Positions 43,090 through 54,129 of a stretch of DNA of 64,000 nucleotides are shown piece by piece. The DNA comes from Onthophagus taurus (taxonomy: Eukaryota > Arthropoda > Insecta > Coleoptera > Scarabaeidae), in assembly GCF_036711975.1 (NCBI RefSeq), contig NC_091968.1, positions 9,052,001 to 9,116,000 of the forward strand. The letters are read 5' to 3'. The position numbers and the translations under genes were made by a program. How positions within the stretch are numbered: the stretch's first letter is position 1; the number at the start of each line of letters is the position of its first letter. The notes beneath the pieces were generated by a model, which was given only the letters and a program-made list of their open reading frames with translations, did not search any database and had not been told where the DNA came from.

Positions 43090-43104
43090 TATACAGGTTT
43101 TCAA
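42280..43104 (-). pseudogene. mariner-type DDE transposase relic
   Basis: The minus strand from 42990: LVKNICYSDECTFYLNGYVN (first Asp), VQYWSDENPHM, HTQRPQRIDVWAGILGNSI and VGPIFINETLNSDVYLNI. The frame then breaks. Around 42540-42420 it continues with a VRNWPNRRFPNHWIGRQGTI and EWPPRSPDLTSNDH block, with the second Asp box frameshifted at 42560. The DNA-binding N-terminal part is missing and the 5' coding part overlaps the TIR. Confidence 0.87.
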
Positions 43105-43209
43105 AAACTCCCGGGGCGGAGCTATAAGTTTTGAATGAGGGAAGAAAAATATTTGAAAATTTGGGGATCACTAAAGAGTCATAAAAACTACATTAGGTAG
43201 TTTAGAACG

Positions 43210-44584
43210 TCCGTCAATGTGGAAAATTTTGGTTTAATTTTTTTTTCTCAAAAACCATAAACGCTAGGAAAATGAAATTTGGGGAATATGTTTAACTCAT
43301 AATAGGGCACGTTTTGACCCTATTTGTACTTTCAACCTACCCTTCTAAACTACTAAACGTAACCACCCCCGTTCAATTTATGCCTAGATTTCTTTTATGA
43401 AAATGATAAATACATTGGAAAAATTTCAGTTAGGGTGTTTACGTTGGAGCTGCGATAAACGATAATAGCGACGATACTACCAAAACAACGAAATTGTTGT
43501 CATAGTTTTATATGCAGGTGTTTATATTGGAACGAGAGCTGCGATAAACGGTAAGAACAACAATGAGAGCAGCGATAAGAGCGGCGCAAAATGAATTGAA
43601 AACGATTTGTCAGAACAAATCTGTTGTGGTAATTTTTATCTTTTTGGTCCCACAAGGGGGATCTAACAAAAATTTCACTAATTAAACAGTCGATATCCAT
43701 GCCGACCACACTTGATAATAGCAAAGAAAATAGGGAATATAATTAGCGTCGCTCTTATCGTTAGTCGGCTGTCAAGCTTGTGACAATTCGTCGCTCCAAT
43801 ATAAACACTTGCATATAAAACTATGACAACAATTTCGTTATTTTGCTAGTATCGTTTAAGCAGCTCCAACGTAAACGCACCCTTAGATAGATAAAACTAT
43901 TCTAAAACTTTTTTGTCTGTCTGATGTTCTTCTAAAACTTAATAATTTCCGACAAAAAAAAATAATTAAGCAAACACTAACTGTTAAGCTGTTGGGTTGT
44001 TAATTAAAAGTTGGAAAGAATTTTTAATGAAAAAATCTTAGTAGGCTTTGCAAATTTTGTCAGAAATATTTTTGACGTTTTAATGTTAGTGGTTTCCCTA
44101 CTATCATTATTTTGAAACGTCGAGTGAATGAGCGTAAATGCTGCGTTATGACTGGTTTTGCGGAGGGAGCGCGAGGGTGTACTCGCCTCGCTCGCTTCGC
44201 TCGCTCGACTCGCAAACTCAGACTCGTTCGATAAAGCATCACTTTGTCGACTTGGTACATAAATAACTATTATGAGAAGAGGTTTATAACAACGCGATAA
44301 AATTTTATTCAAAAATTAATTTGAAAAACAAAGGGGGGTTATGGTTAGTAGTTTAGAAGGGTAGGTTGAGAGTACAAATAGGGTCAAATGTGCCCTATTA
44401 TGAGTTAAACATATTCCCCAAATTTCATTTTCCTAGCGTTTATGGTTTTTGAAAAAAAAATTAAACCAACATTTTTCGCCTTTTTTGGGAAGCCGAAGTC
44501 GCCCATGGTTCATATATCAAAGTACCCTTAAAATTCACTAAAGAATCACCTTGAAGTTTGCTGCAGTCATTCAGATACATTCTG
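43210..44584. mobile_element. inverted-arm element, family of 55287-56268
   Basis: 43210-43385 and 44325-44478 are inverted copies sharing CCATAAACGCTAGGAAAATG, ATGTTTAACTCATAATAGGG and AGAAGGGTAGGTTG-type blocks. The right end (complement CAGAATGTATCTGAATGACT, to 44584, then TA) matches the terminus of the complete member at 55287. A Harbinger-type MITE sits in the middle. The left boundary is uncertain. Confidence 0.6.
43433..43882. mobile_element. 450-bp Harbinger-type MITE (TTA target site)
   Basis: GGGTGTTTACGTTGGAGCTG at 43433 and the inverted end (complement GGGTGCGTTTACGTTGGAGC) at 43882, flanked by TTA at 43430-43432 and 43883-43885. Both arms carry CAACAATTTCGTT-type and CTTATCG segments. 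The terminus and 3-bp TTA fit PIF/Harbinger. Confidence 0.7.
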
Positions 44585-44589
44585 TATAA

Positions 44590-45780
44590 TGGTTGGTTGT
44601 GTTTTAGGTTATGGTTAGTTGTCAAACAGGTGTACATTGGAGTTCAAACATCCATTCATCTCATACTCCAGTCACTAGGTCTTTCTCTCTCTATCGTGGG
44701 TTCAACCCTTACACTCATATACAGGTGGTCCATTTCATTTTAATTTTTAGTGTCACAACTAGATATTTTTGCTTTTATTCATTCATTTCCTTTGCTTAGT
44801 CATCTTTGTTTTTTATTTACCATTCGTTATTTTTCTTCATTATTTGTTTTTTTCCTTTGCAATGGTTGGATTTCATGTAGTTTGGCTTTTCTTTTCCCTC
44901 TCTTCTCTGCCCCGTGGTATTATTATTTAAGAGAAAATTACAGACAATAATGGATTAACATATATTAGGTTTCTTTTGCGAGCCAGGGGCCCAGTGACTC
45001 TGCTTAAACAGGGAAAACAAACAAAATCTAGGAGAGCCCTTGGTACTAGGTTAGAACAAGGAATCTTGGTGGTATCTTTTAGGATTTAGTGGTAGTTCTA
45101 AGTGGGATTCATCACAGCTTCATTTATTTACTAGTCAATATCTTAATATTCATACATCACAATTTTGTATCACAGCTGAATTCCTGTATCCTTTATAAAT
45201 TGGTATAGCATTACATAGATTTCAAAAGACTGCTTGGCCAAGATTGATACCAAGTTTATTGGTAGCTGGTATTTTTGTGCTAAGAGGCCGCAGATCAATT
45301 TTCTTCTTGGACCCGTTCGAGGTTATGTCACAGAATAAGTTATTCTGTGGTTATGTTGATTTTATTTTTATTTTTTTGACATTAGCCTAATTTCATTTCG
45401 TTACTTACTTCATTTTAAAATAATACAATTATTTTTAAATTTACAACTTTCTAGTTATAAATCTAGTGTTAGTTGAAGGTTAAATGTTTAATTAAATAAA
45501 CAATAAATTTTTTTTACAATAAAAGTAAATAATAAATTTTAAATTTAATAACTTCTAACTAGCGCCATCTTTTGCCCGCCGATCGTTTCTATTAAAACCA
45601 CGTGTAAATATGTAAAAGCGTGTATTAGAAATTCAAATCGTTTTATTTATTATTATTATTAATTTATTTATTTCGTTTCATTCTAAAAAATCAATAAAAA
45701 AATACACAAATAACCAAAATTTTATTAAAAATAGTGTTCTTAATTTATTTAGGTTGGTACGGTTTAAAAGCCAATAACTT
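44590..45780. other. upstream of RpS23, no further gene
   Basis: AT-rich with a T-rich part at 44750-44930. A partial copy of the CTAGTGTTAGTT repeat lies at 45445-45475. No TATA box was identified with confidence. The RpS23 promoter should lie at its right end. Confidence 0.4.
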
Positions 45781-45811
45781 CCACCGCTTACTTCAAGTCG
45801 TATTGTTATTT

Positions 45812-45841
45812 CTTTTTACAAGTGATTCTTTCACAGTCAAC
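45812..45841 (+). promoter_or_regulatory. RpS23: RpS23 TOP-like 5' end and 5' UTR
   Basis: CTTTTTAC at 45812 is a C followed by pyrimidines, the usual start of animal ribosomal-protein mRNAs (TOP motif), 30 nt before the ATG. The exact start site is inferred. Confidence 0.5.
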
Positions 45842-47153
<1,312 letters not shown>

Positions 47154-47167
47154 AAATGATTTTGTAA

Positions 47168-47173
47168 AATAAA
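47168..47173 (+). terminator. RpS23: RpS23 poly(A) signal
   Basis: AATAAA 15 nt after the stop codon, followed by a T/GT-rich stretch. Confidence 0.75.
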
Positions 47174-47275
47174 AAACTTAAATTAATTTTGTTTGTGTTT
47201 ATTTTGTATTCATTTCTTAAACTCGCCTTTTGAACTACAATTCTGATCATGTGATTGTTGCTAAGTTCATAAGAA

Positions 47276-47430
47276 TTACAGTAAAATCTTGTTATAACGG
47301 ACTAATACGGGGGACGCACTATGGAAAATTTAGTCCGTTTGCTGATCAAAAATCAATAACTTTTTTATTTTTAAAAATAAACCTTTCAAACTTGGTAAGA
47401 ATATTCTACATTACAAGAAGTAAGAGTACC
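47276..47430. repeat. pogo-type terminus fragment
   Basis: After TTA comes CAGTAAAATCTTGTTATAAC, GGACTAATACGGGGGACGC, a pogo/Tigger-like end. A related, degenerate inverted piece (CCGTTATATACG, GGGACGGGGCGTCTGTTATA) lies at 55085-55130. The fragment is cut off by the PLE at 47431. Confidence 0.45.
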
Positions 47431-47442
47431 AATTTTCTTTTT
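47431..47442. repeat. 12-bp target duplication (left) of PLE-1
   Basis: AATTTTCTTTTT, repeated exactly at 51776-51787. Confidence 0.85.
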
Positions 47443-47447
47443 GAAAA

Positions 47448-48154
47448 AATTGAAAAGAAAAATCAACTGTACTTTTTACTGGTTTTAAATTTATTAATCG
47501 TTTTGTCTTACATGTTTCGATAACAAGTTATCATCTTCAGAGACGCTACAAAGAATTAAATTATAAATTATACTGGTTTTAAAAACATGTGGGTTAATTA
47601 ACGAAAATGAATAATTCTATTTAAAAAATAACTAAAAAATACTTACTGCGTCAAATTTAATTAAGAAGAAACATTTAAATTAAGGTTCAACGTGAATACA
47701 ATCAAAGATCGGGGTGTAAAACTAAAATTCTTGTTTGTAATTTGTTTTTGGTGTTAACATCTATGCTGTTGCTGTCGAAATAAAACGTAACGTGAACTTG
47801 TTCTTAATCGATAACGGAAAGAAAGAGAGATGTAACTAACTGGTTGTACCACTATTGCGAACTCTGTGTACGAATTAAATTGGTTTTTAAAAATCAAAAT
47901 CACATTCATATCAAATATATTCTATGTTAAGATCAATAACTTAATTTATTCTTATATTATGTGTTCATTATTGTGTTTCCTACTTTCATTTAACAGATCT
48001 AAATGTCGATGAGTTTCAAAATGAAATATTTTCCAAAATGAGATAATATAAAACGAGAAATAGGGAGAAGAAAGGGGGGGGGGGGGGAAAGGGAAAAGGG
48101 AATGTTTGGTCGTAAGGATCCCAAAAAGTGCGAAATTGTGTATACGTACCACCT
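47448..48154 (-). repeat. PLE-1 inverted pseudo-LTR copy (left)
   Basis: 707 nt, reverse complement of 51023-51731 (709 nt). The only length difference seen is the poly-G tract at 48074-48087. It carries the minus-strand hammerhead motif at 47505-47544. Confidence 0.9.
47505..47544 (-). ncRNA. hammerhead ribozyme candidate (PLE-1 inverted copy)
   Basis: Exact inverted copy of 51635-51674. Same pairing as at 48436. Confidence 0.65.
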
Positions 48155-48580
48155 CTTTCTTTCCGTTATCGATTAAGAACAAGTTCACGTTACGTTTTAT
48201 TTCGACAGCAACAGCATAGATGTTAACACCAAAAACAAATTACAAACAAGAATTTTAGTTTTACACCCCGATCTTTGATTGTATTCACGTTGAACCTTAA
48301 TTTAAATGTTTCTTCTTAATTAAATTTGACGCAGTAAGTATTTTTTAGTTATTTTTTAAATAGAATTATTCATTTTCGTTAATTAACCCACATGTTTTTA
48401 AAACCAGTATAATTTATAATTTAATTCTTTGTAGCGTCTCTGAAGATGATAACTTGTTATCGAAACATGTAAGACAAAACGATTAATAAATTTAAAACCA
48501 GTAAAAAGTACAGTTGATTTTTCTTTTCAATTATCAAAAACTGGTCGATCATGGATCAAATAAACCCTTACGCTTTAATT
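48153..48580 (+). repeat. PLE-1 direct pseudo-LTR part (5')
   Basis: 428 nt, the same as 51352-51779 in sequence as far as compared. It contains the hammerhead motif and the ORF start, so transcription or cleavage here would define the 5' end of the RNA. Confidence 0.9.
48436..48475 (+). ncRNA. hammerhead ribozyme candidate (PLE-1, 5')
   Basis: Helix I GTCT (48436-48439) with AGAC (48472-48475). Core CTGAAGA (48440-48446), one extra T. Helix II GATAAC/GTTATC with a TT loop (48448-48461). GAAA (48462-48465). Helix III AC/GT with an AT loop; cleavage-site base A48471. It lies 76 nt before the ORF start, so self-cleavage would leave a short 5' leader. Confidence 0.7.
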
Positions 48581-50989
48581 GATAACCTTGGTACTACCGA
48601 AATGATCCACCGTTACAAAGAATTAACATTTAAGATTGAATTAAAGAGACAACATATCAAGTTTAATTCCATCTGTAAAACAGAAAATCTTTTCCCAAAA
48701 TACACAAACTACAAACTTCCACGACATCTTACTGATTCTCAAATAAACAGAATTAGAATGAAACACGTAAACACTGAAATTAAAGAACATCATAAAAACA
48801 TAGATTCATATAATAGAACACTGAACTTTATTTATCATAATCTAACCAGAAAACTTCACTACCTGGAATTAGAAGAAATAATAAACCAAGCCAAAACATT
48901 CAAAAGAGAAGATCTTACAAGACTATGGAAAACTAAACAAAAGAAGATTAACAATCTAAAAGAAAGGAAAAATGATATATTGACTAATAAAGCGAACATT
49001 ACCAGATATTCAAAATCCTACAAATTCCACCAAAAAGTTACAAATTTATCAAACATTCAATTCTCCACCGACGAATGGAACTTACTCAACAAAGGACACA
49101 AGTATGCAATAAAACCACAACTACAAGACACAGCAAAACTGGCCATCGATTTAGAAGTCGCTGCTAATAAAATCCCAGGAGAAGAGAATTTAAGAAAGGA
49201 ATTAATAGAAATCTTGAAGAAGAAAGAAAAGGAAAAAGTTCCCGATAACCAAAACAACAACAATAAACAAGAAATTAATACGTTGCGTAAGATTAAGTAT
49301 AAAATCCGATCAAATTCATTAACAATTACAAAGGCAGATAAAAATGCAGGTATAGTAATTTTAGACAAAAATATTTACAACTCAAAAACCCTAGAGTTTT
49401 TTGAACAAAACAACTTTGTAGAATTAAATAAAAACCCCACAACCGCATTTCACAACAAAGTAAAGAAACAGATAAAAACATCACAAGAATTTCTTAAAGA
49501 ACAAAATATTACAATATACAATCTTATTCCTATGAACCCTAAAATACCATTAGCATACTCACTCGTTAAGTTACATAAACAAAACCTACCTATTAGACCC
49601 ATAATATCTTCATTGGATTCAAGTACATATAAAATATCCAAATTTTTACTACAAATATTTAAAAATGACATACAATTCAAACCAAAATACACCATAAAAA
49701 ACAGAAACGAAATCATCAACACAATAAAGAACACCACATTACCAGTAGATTACACTATTTTATCATTCGACATAACTAATCTATACACCAATATTCCAAT
49801 TACAGAAGCATTACTACTAGCAAAAGAGTTAATTAAAGATAAATTCAATGATACAAATACTGAACATATTTACAATTTTTTAAAATTATGCACAGAACAA
49901 AATTTTTGTCAGTTTGATTGTAAAATTTATGAATATAAAAAAGGTTTACCTATGGGCTCACCACTTAGTGGGTTGCTATCAGATATTTTCCTCAATAATT
50001 TAGAAAAAGAAATTTTAAATACCAATAATCCTAATATCTTACTATGGCGCAGATACGTCGACGACGTACTAATCATCTGGAATAACAAAGACCTAGACTC
50101 AATTCATTCTTTCTATGCCTACATTAATGGTTTGCATAATGATATTAACTTCACAATGGAAATTGAAGAAGATAACAAATTAAATTTTCTAGATCTCACC
50201 TTGACTAACAACGCTAAATTAATTACTTTCGACATTTACAGAAAGCCGACGCAGACAGATTCGGTCATTCCCAAAAATTCTTACCACCACAAAAACCATA
50301 AAGCTGCAGCATTTTGGGCTTTCATTTACAGATACTATAATACACCTCTTTCAAAAGAAAGCAGAAATAAAGAATTAGACATAATCCATAATATAGCCAA
50401 AAATAATGGATATACAGAATCAGACATTGAATATATCATAAAAAAATATAATAAAAAACAACAACATTTAATTTCAACAAGCTTACAACAAACAAACATA
50501 ACTAAAATCTATCGCTCAATAAATTACCCGGGCAATATTGGTTATTCTATTCGTAAAACTTTTCTTAAATATAATGTCAACATTTCATTTAGTAACAATA
50601 ATACCTTGGGAAAAATTTTAATTAATGCAAAAGATAAATTACAAACACTTGAACAGAATGGTGTATATAGATTAGAGTGCGACACCTGTGGTGCAACATA
50701 TATTGGAGAAACCGGTAGATCATTGAAACAAAGGATTAAAGAACACAAAAATAACCAAAATTCCAACTTTGGTAGACATATGATTATCCATAACCACGAA
50801 TTTGACATTAATAAAAATTTGACACTACTCCATAAACAGAATAAGGGATTTAAGCTCAACTTATTAGAAACATATGAGATAGATAAATGTCGAACCAAAA
50901 ATCAAAATATCGAATGTCTAAACGACCAGATACACACATTTAAGACTCCACTCTATAAATCCTTGATAAACCCCTTTCCTATTCCTTAA
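48551..50989 (+). CDS. Penelope-like reverse transcriptase with GIY-YIG endonuclease
   Basis: An 812-residue protein that copies the element's RNA at a nicked target. Residues 1-330 are a Lys/Asn-rich N-terminal region. The RT core has SFDITNLYTNIPI (motif A, D407), KKGLPMGSPLSGLLSDIFL (motif B) and RRYVDDVLIIW (motif C, YVDD 502-505). DIYRKPTQTDSVIP is typical of PLEs. The GIY-YIG nuclease begins at G704 (GVYRLECDTCGATYIGETGR) with the CxxC pair and the conserved Arg723 and following RIKEH. No stops or frameshifts and all key residues are present. The start ATG is in the repeat. No intron was seen. Penelope/Poseidon-type by domain order; the exact clade is not determined. Confidence 0.95.
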   Translation: MDQINPYALIDNLGTTEMIHRYKELTFKIELKRQHIKFNSICKTENLFPKYTNYKLPRHLTDSQINRIRMKHVNTEIKEHHKNIDSYNRTLNFIYHNLTRKLHYLELEEIINQAKTFKREDLTRLWKTKQKKINNLKERKNDILTNKANITRYSKSYKFHQKVTNLSNIQFSTDEWNLLNKGHKYAIKPQLQDTAKLAIDLEVAANKIPGEENLRKELIEILKKKEKEKVPDNQNNNNKQEINTLRKIKYKIRSNSLTITKADKNAGIVILDKNIYNSKTLEFFEQNNFVELNKNPTTAFHNKVKKQIKTSQEFLKEQNITIYNLIPMNPKIPLAYSLVKLHKQNLPIRPIISSLDSSTYKISKFLLQIFKNDIQFKPKYTIKNRNEIINTIKNTTLPVDYTILSFDITNLYTNIPITEALLLAKELIKDKFNDTNTEHIYNFLKLCTEQNFCQFDCKIYEYKKGLPMGSPLSGLLSDIFLNNLEKEILNTNNPNILLWRRYVDDVLIIWNNKDLDSIHSFYAYINGLHNDINFTMEIEEDNKLNFLDLTLTNNAKLITFDIYRKPTQTDSVIPKNSYHHKNHKAAAFWAFIYRYYNTPLSKESRNKELDIIHNIAKNNGYTESDIEYIIKKYNKKQQHLISTSLQQTNITKIYRSINYPGNIGYSIRKTFLKYNVNISFSNNNTLGKILINAKDKLQTLEQNGVYRLECDTCGATYIGETGRSLKQRIKEHKNNQNSNFGRHMIIHNHEFDINKNLTLLHKQNKGFKLNLLETYEIDKCRTKNQNIECLNDQIHTFKTPLYKSLINPFPIP

Positions 50990-51022
50990 CCTTAACCTCC
51001 CAAATTGCAGAGGACTTTGTGT

Positions 51023-51775
51023 AGGTGGTACGTATACACAATTTCGCACTTTTTGGGATCCTTACGACCAAACATTCCCTTTTCCCTTTCCCCCCCCCCC
51101 CCCCCTTTCTTCTCCCTATTTCTCGTTTTATATTATCTCATTTTGGAAAATATTTCATTTTGAAACTCATCGACATTTAGATCTGTTAAATGAAAGTAGG
51201 AAACACAATAATGAACACATAATATAAGAATAAATTAAGTTATTGATCTTAACATAGAATATATTTGATATGAATGTGATTTTGATTTTTAAAAACCAAT
51301 TTAATTCGTACACAGAGTTCGCAATAGTGGTACAACCAGTTAGTTACATCTCTCTTTCTTTCCGTTATCGATTAAGAACAAGTTCACGTTACGTTTTATT
51401 TCGACAGCAACAGCATAGATGTTAACACCAAAAACAAATTACAAACAAGAATTTTAGTTTTACACCCCGATCTTTGATTGTATTCACGTTGAACCTTAAT
51501 TTAAATGTTTCTTCTTAATTAAATTTGACGCAGTAAGTATTTTTTAGTTATTTTTTAAATAGAATTATTCATTTTCGTTAATTAACCCACATGTTTTTAA
51601 AACCAGTATAATTTATAATTTAATTCTTTGTAGCGTCTCTGAAGATGATAACTTGTTATCGAAACATGTAAGACAAAACGATTAATAAATTTAAAACCAG
51701 TAAAAAGTACAGTTGATTTTTCTTTTCAATTATCAAAAACTGGTCGATCATGGATCAAATAAACCCTTACGCTTT
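51023..51775 (+). repeat. PLE-1 pseudo-LTR (3')
   Basis: Begins 34 nt after the ORF stop codon and ends 26 nt after the A of the ATG at 51750, directly at the target duplication. So the element's 3' end contains a non-functional copy of the ORF start. Confidence 0.88.
51635..51674 (+). ncRNA. hammerhead ribozyme candidate (PLE-1, 3')
   Basis: Identical to 48436-48475, 3199 bp downstream. Cleavage at both plus-strand copies would release an RNA of about one element unit. Confidence 0.7.
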
Positions 51776-51787
51776 AATTTTCTTTTT

Positions 51788-52545
51788 ATTATTTTTATTT
51801 CCTCATATATACAAACTATATGAAGACAACTTCTGTCCCAAACTACCGTTTCGAGGTTGTGATGAATCTTTACATTTGATGGTCCTAGAACCTATTTTGA
51901 CCATTTTAGCATTACATCTGTACATATGTATCTGTTAGTATATAGTATGTATATATACGTGTGTTCGTAAACACGATAACTCAAAGACGCAATTATCTAC
52001 TTCCATGAAATTTGGTATGCGGCTATTAAATTAAGACTGTTGATCTCTACCAACTTTTGGAACAAATCTGTCGACCGGAAGTAGCAGTTTACTTTAACAG
52101 ATTTAGAAATAGTTAAAAAATTTTGTAAAAATCTGAATAAGAATAAGTAACTTTCAGATACAAAATTTCTACCATCTCACATAACCGGAAGTAGTACTTT
52201 ACCTGAAACTGTACTCATTTGTTTCATATAAGCTGGTACTAAGTAAAATAAATTATTAAAATTTTTTATAAGCCTTTATGTCTGAAAAATATATAGATAA
52301 AAAATTACATTGAAATCATGAAACCGGAAGTAGTATTTTACTTAACAAATCACTTATTAATCATTTTATTATTTTTTTTATGAATATTATTGATATTACA
52401 GAGTAATATTATTATTGAAAAAACCCCTAACTGATTACAATCTATCTGAGATATAAATATTATAATACAATGTATAATATATGTATAATATTGTTTAACT
52501 CGTTCAATATTCCATCATTGCCTGACACTGTTCAACTTATTCAAT
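51788..52545. other. repeat-like sequence, no gene
   Basis: Contains three scattered copies of a CCGGAAGTAG-type motif (52077, 52193, 52325) followed by TTTACTT. These suggest a degraded tandem or interspersed repeat. No coding sequence was recognised. Confidence 0.4.
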
Positions 52546-54122
52546 TTAATTTTCAGAAACCAGGTGATGCTGTGTTAAAAGAGCTAGGGTTTCTTCGTCA
52601 AGTTTCTTTACATTTTTAATGCACTGATTTGTAATATTCGTTATGTATGGATCTGATGTATAAAGGAGTATATAAAATACATCTTCGTTTGTAGCATATC
52701 TAGAACATTTTCGTGCATGATGTAGTCTAAATTTTTTGTAATCATTATTTCGAGATTCCTGTGCATCTTCTGATAGCTGTCCAATAGGTAAAATTGCAAA
52801 ATGTCGTATGATACGTTCACCATGAATTAATATTTTATGTACGGAAGATGGCATGTAATACCAGTCATAATTTTTAATGTATATTTTTGCCGTTTCCGTA
52901 ACACCCGATGTCAACACCTGAAAAATTATGTGAAATCGCTTAATCAATATTTCGTCGACACTGGTAATTTCTGCCGAAGAAGAAGCATTACAAAAAAAAT
53001 CTTTTAGCAGTATTTCCATCGTTTGTATTACCACTTATTTCTTTGGCTCATCAATAATCAAACCAAGCTATTTGCGGAATCGTGCCTGGACCAAAGCTTT
53101 CTTATCTCTTTTTAATTGTTTATTTTCTGCGGTAGTAGCTGACCACTTTCGGAAGGGTAGATAATATGATATGTGTAAAATCATCTCCATGCAACGTATC
53201 GAGGCATGTATCATTGACAAACCATAGCGAAATGCATTATCATTTTCTGGTCTTGCTGCCACCTTTTCTAAATTATTCATTTGCTGTGGATTAGCACCGC
53301 AAATAGTGCATGTCGAACATGAAGATGTACCTGCTATTATTTGGGCAACTTTTCCATCTATCATAGTGAGAAACATGTCATGTTTGATTTGTATTGCTTT
53401 TCCTTGCTTTGTAATTACCGATGAACTCAAACTACCAATTTGACTTTGTATATCATCCACAACGGCTTTTGTTTTCTCGGGAGTCTCTTTAAAAACTCGA
53501 TTGAAATTGGTCGACAAATCCGCACAGAAGAGGGGACAGGATTTTGCCACACTACCGTACTTGTGTGATTTAATAAATCTTGTAAAGATGTTACCTTTGC
53601 ATATGTATTGCTGATTTCTATGCTAGAAACAGGTTGATAACAGCTTTTTTTACTTTCCTAGATGTTGTGATAAGAAGGTGGCAATAAAAAGCAGCTTTTC
53701 TCATTGGTTAGATTTCTAAGGTATAAATATTGTGCTTTAGTGAAATCTAAATCAATGTAAACGCTTAATGCTTCAACTACAGTCAATGGTTGTGATTTAT
53801 CATGGTGGATCTGTTTTAAAATTGCTTTCTTTTCATCAGGCTGCAAATCTCTTATAGTCTCCACTACATTTGCTTCATCACTTTCTCCCATTGACCATAA
53901 TCCCTGAATATACGCACTGTATATACGATCAAATCCATATTCATTTAGCAATGTGGTATTTTTTCGTCTCTTACTAGATGCTGCAGAATCTTCGTAAGGT
54001 AGATACGGTCTTCCTCTCTTTTCATTAGATGTAGATGGCATGGAACCAACAGATTCGTCGCATTCTTCATTTAGAACAGATAAAGATACAGTATACTCCT
54101 GGTTTAACCAATCATGAGCCAA
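52546..54122 (-). pseudogene. Transib (RAG1-related) transposase relic
   Basis: The minus strand reads, from 54122, an N-terminal part (FDRIYSAYIQGLWSMGESDE). 53550-53068 then gives CPLFCADLSTNFNRVF, DMFLTMIDGKVAQIIAGTSS, the zinc-binding CSTCTICGANPQQMNN and FRYGLSMIHASIRCMEMILH. 53034-52546 gives FFCNASSSAEITSVDEILIK, DWYYMPSSVHKILIHGERII, LPIGQLSEDAQESRNNDYKK (catalytic Glu region) and RLHHARKCSRYATNEDVFYI. This follows Transib/RAG1-core order. At least two frameshifts (near 53600 and 53040) split it. The conserved parts are well preserved, so loss was recent. Ends were not resolved; a CACTGT-like motif at 54378 could be one terminus. Confidence 0.85.
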
Positions 54123-54129
54123 ATGATTG

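Larger units (their letters stand above)
47443..51775 (+). mobile_element. full-length Penelope-like element (PLE-1)
   Basis: The element has 12-bp target duplications (47431-47442 and 51776-51787). Its left end is an inverted copy (47448-48154) of the right pseudo-LTR (51023-51731). Right after it, a 428-nt direct copy of the pseudo-LTR end (48153-48580) matches 51352-51779 at equal length. The inverted pair differ in length only by the C-tract (14 versus 16). The ORF at 48551 starts inside the direct repeat. Three hammerhead motifs are present. An intact frame and near-identical repeats point to recent, possibly ongoing activity. Confidence 0.93.

Noticed and set aside
44150..44235. Short GC-rich stretch with CGCTCG repeats as a CpG island or gene
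   Set aside because: Very short, simple-repeat-like, inside a transposon-rich region with no exon signals.
47952..51100. CRISPR-like or phage-like repeats
   Set aside because: The repeats are a pair of PLE pseudo-LTRs; this is eukaryotic DNA and no spacer array exists.
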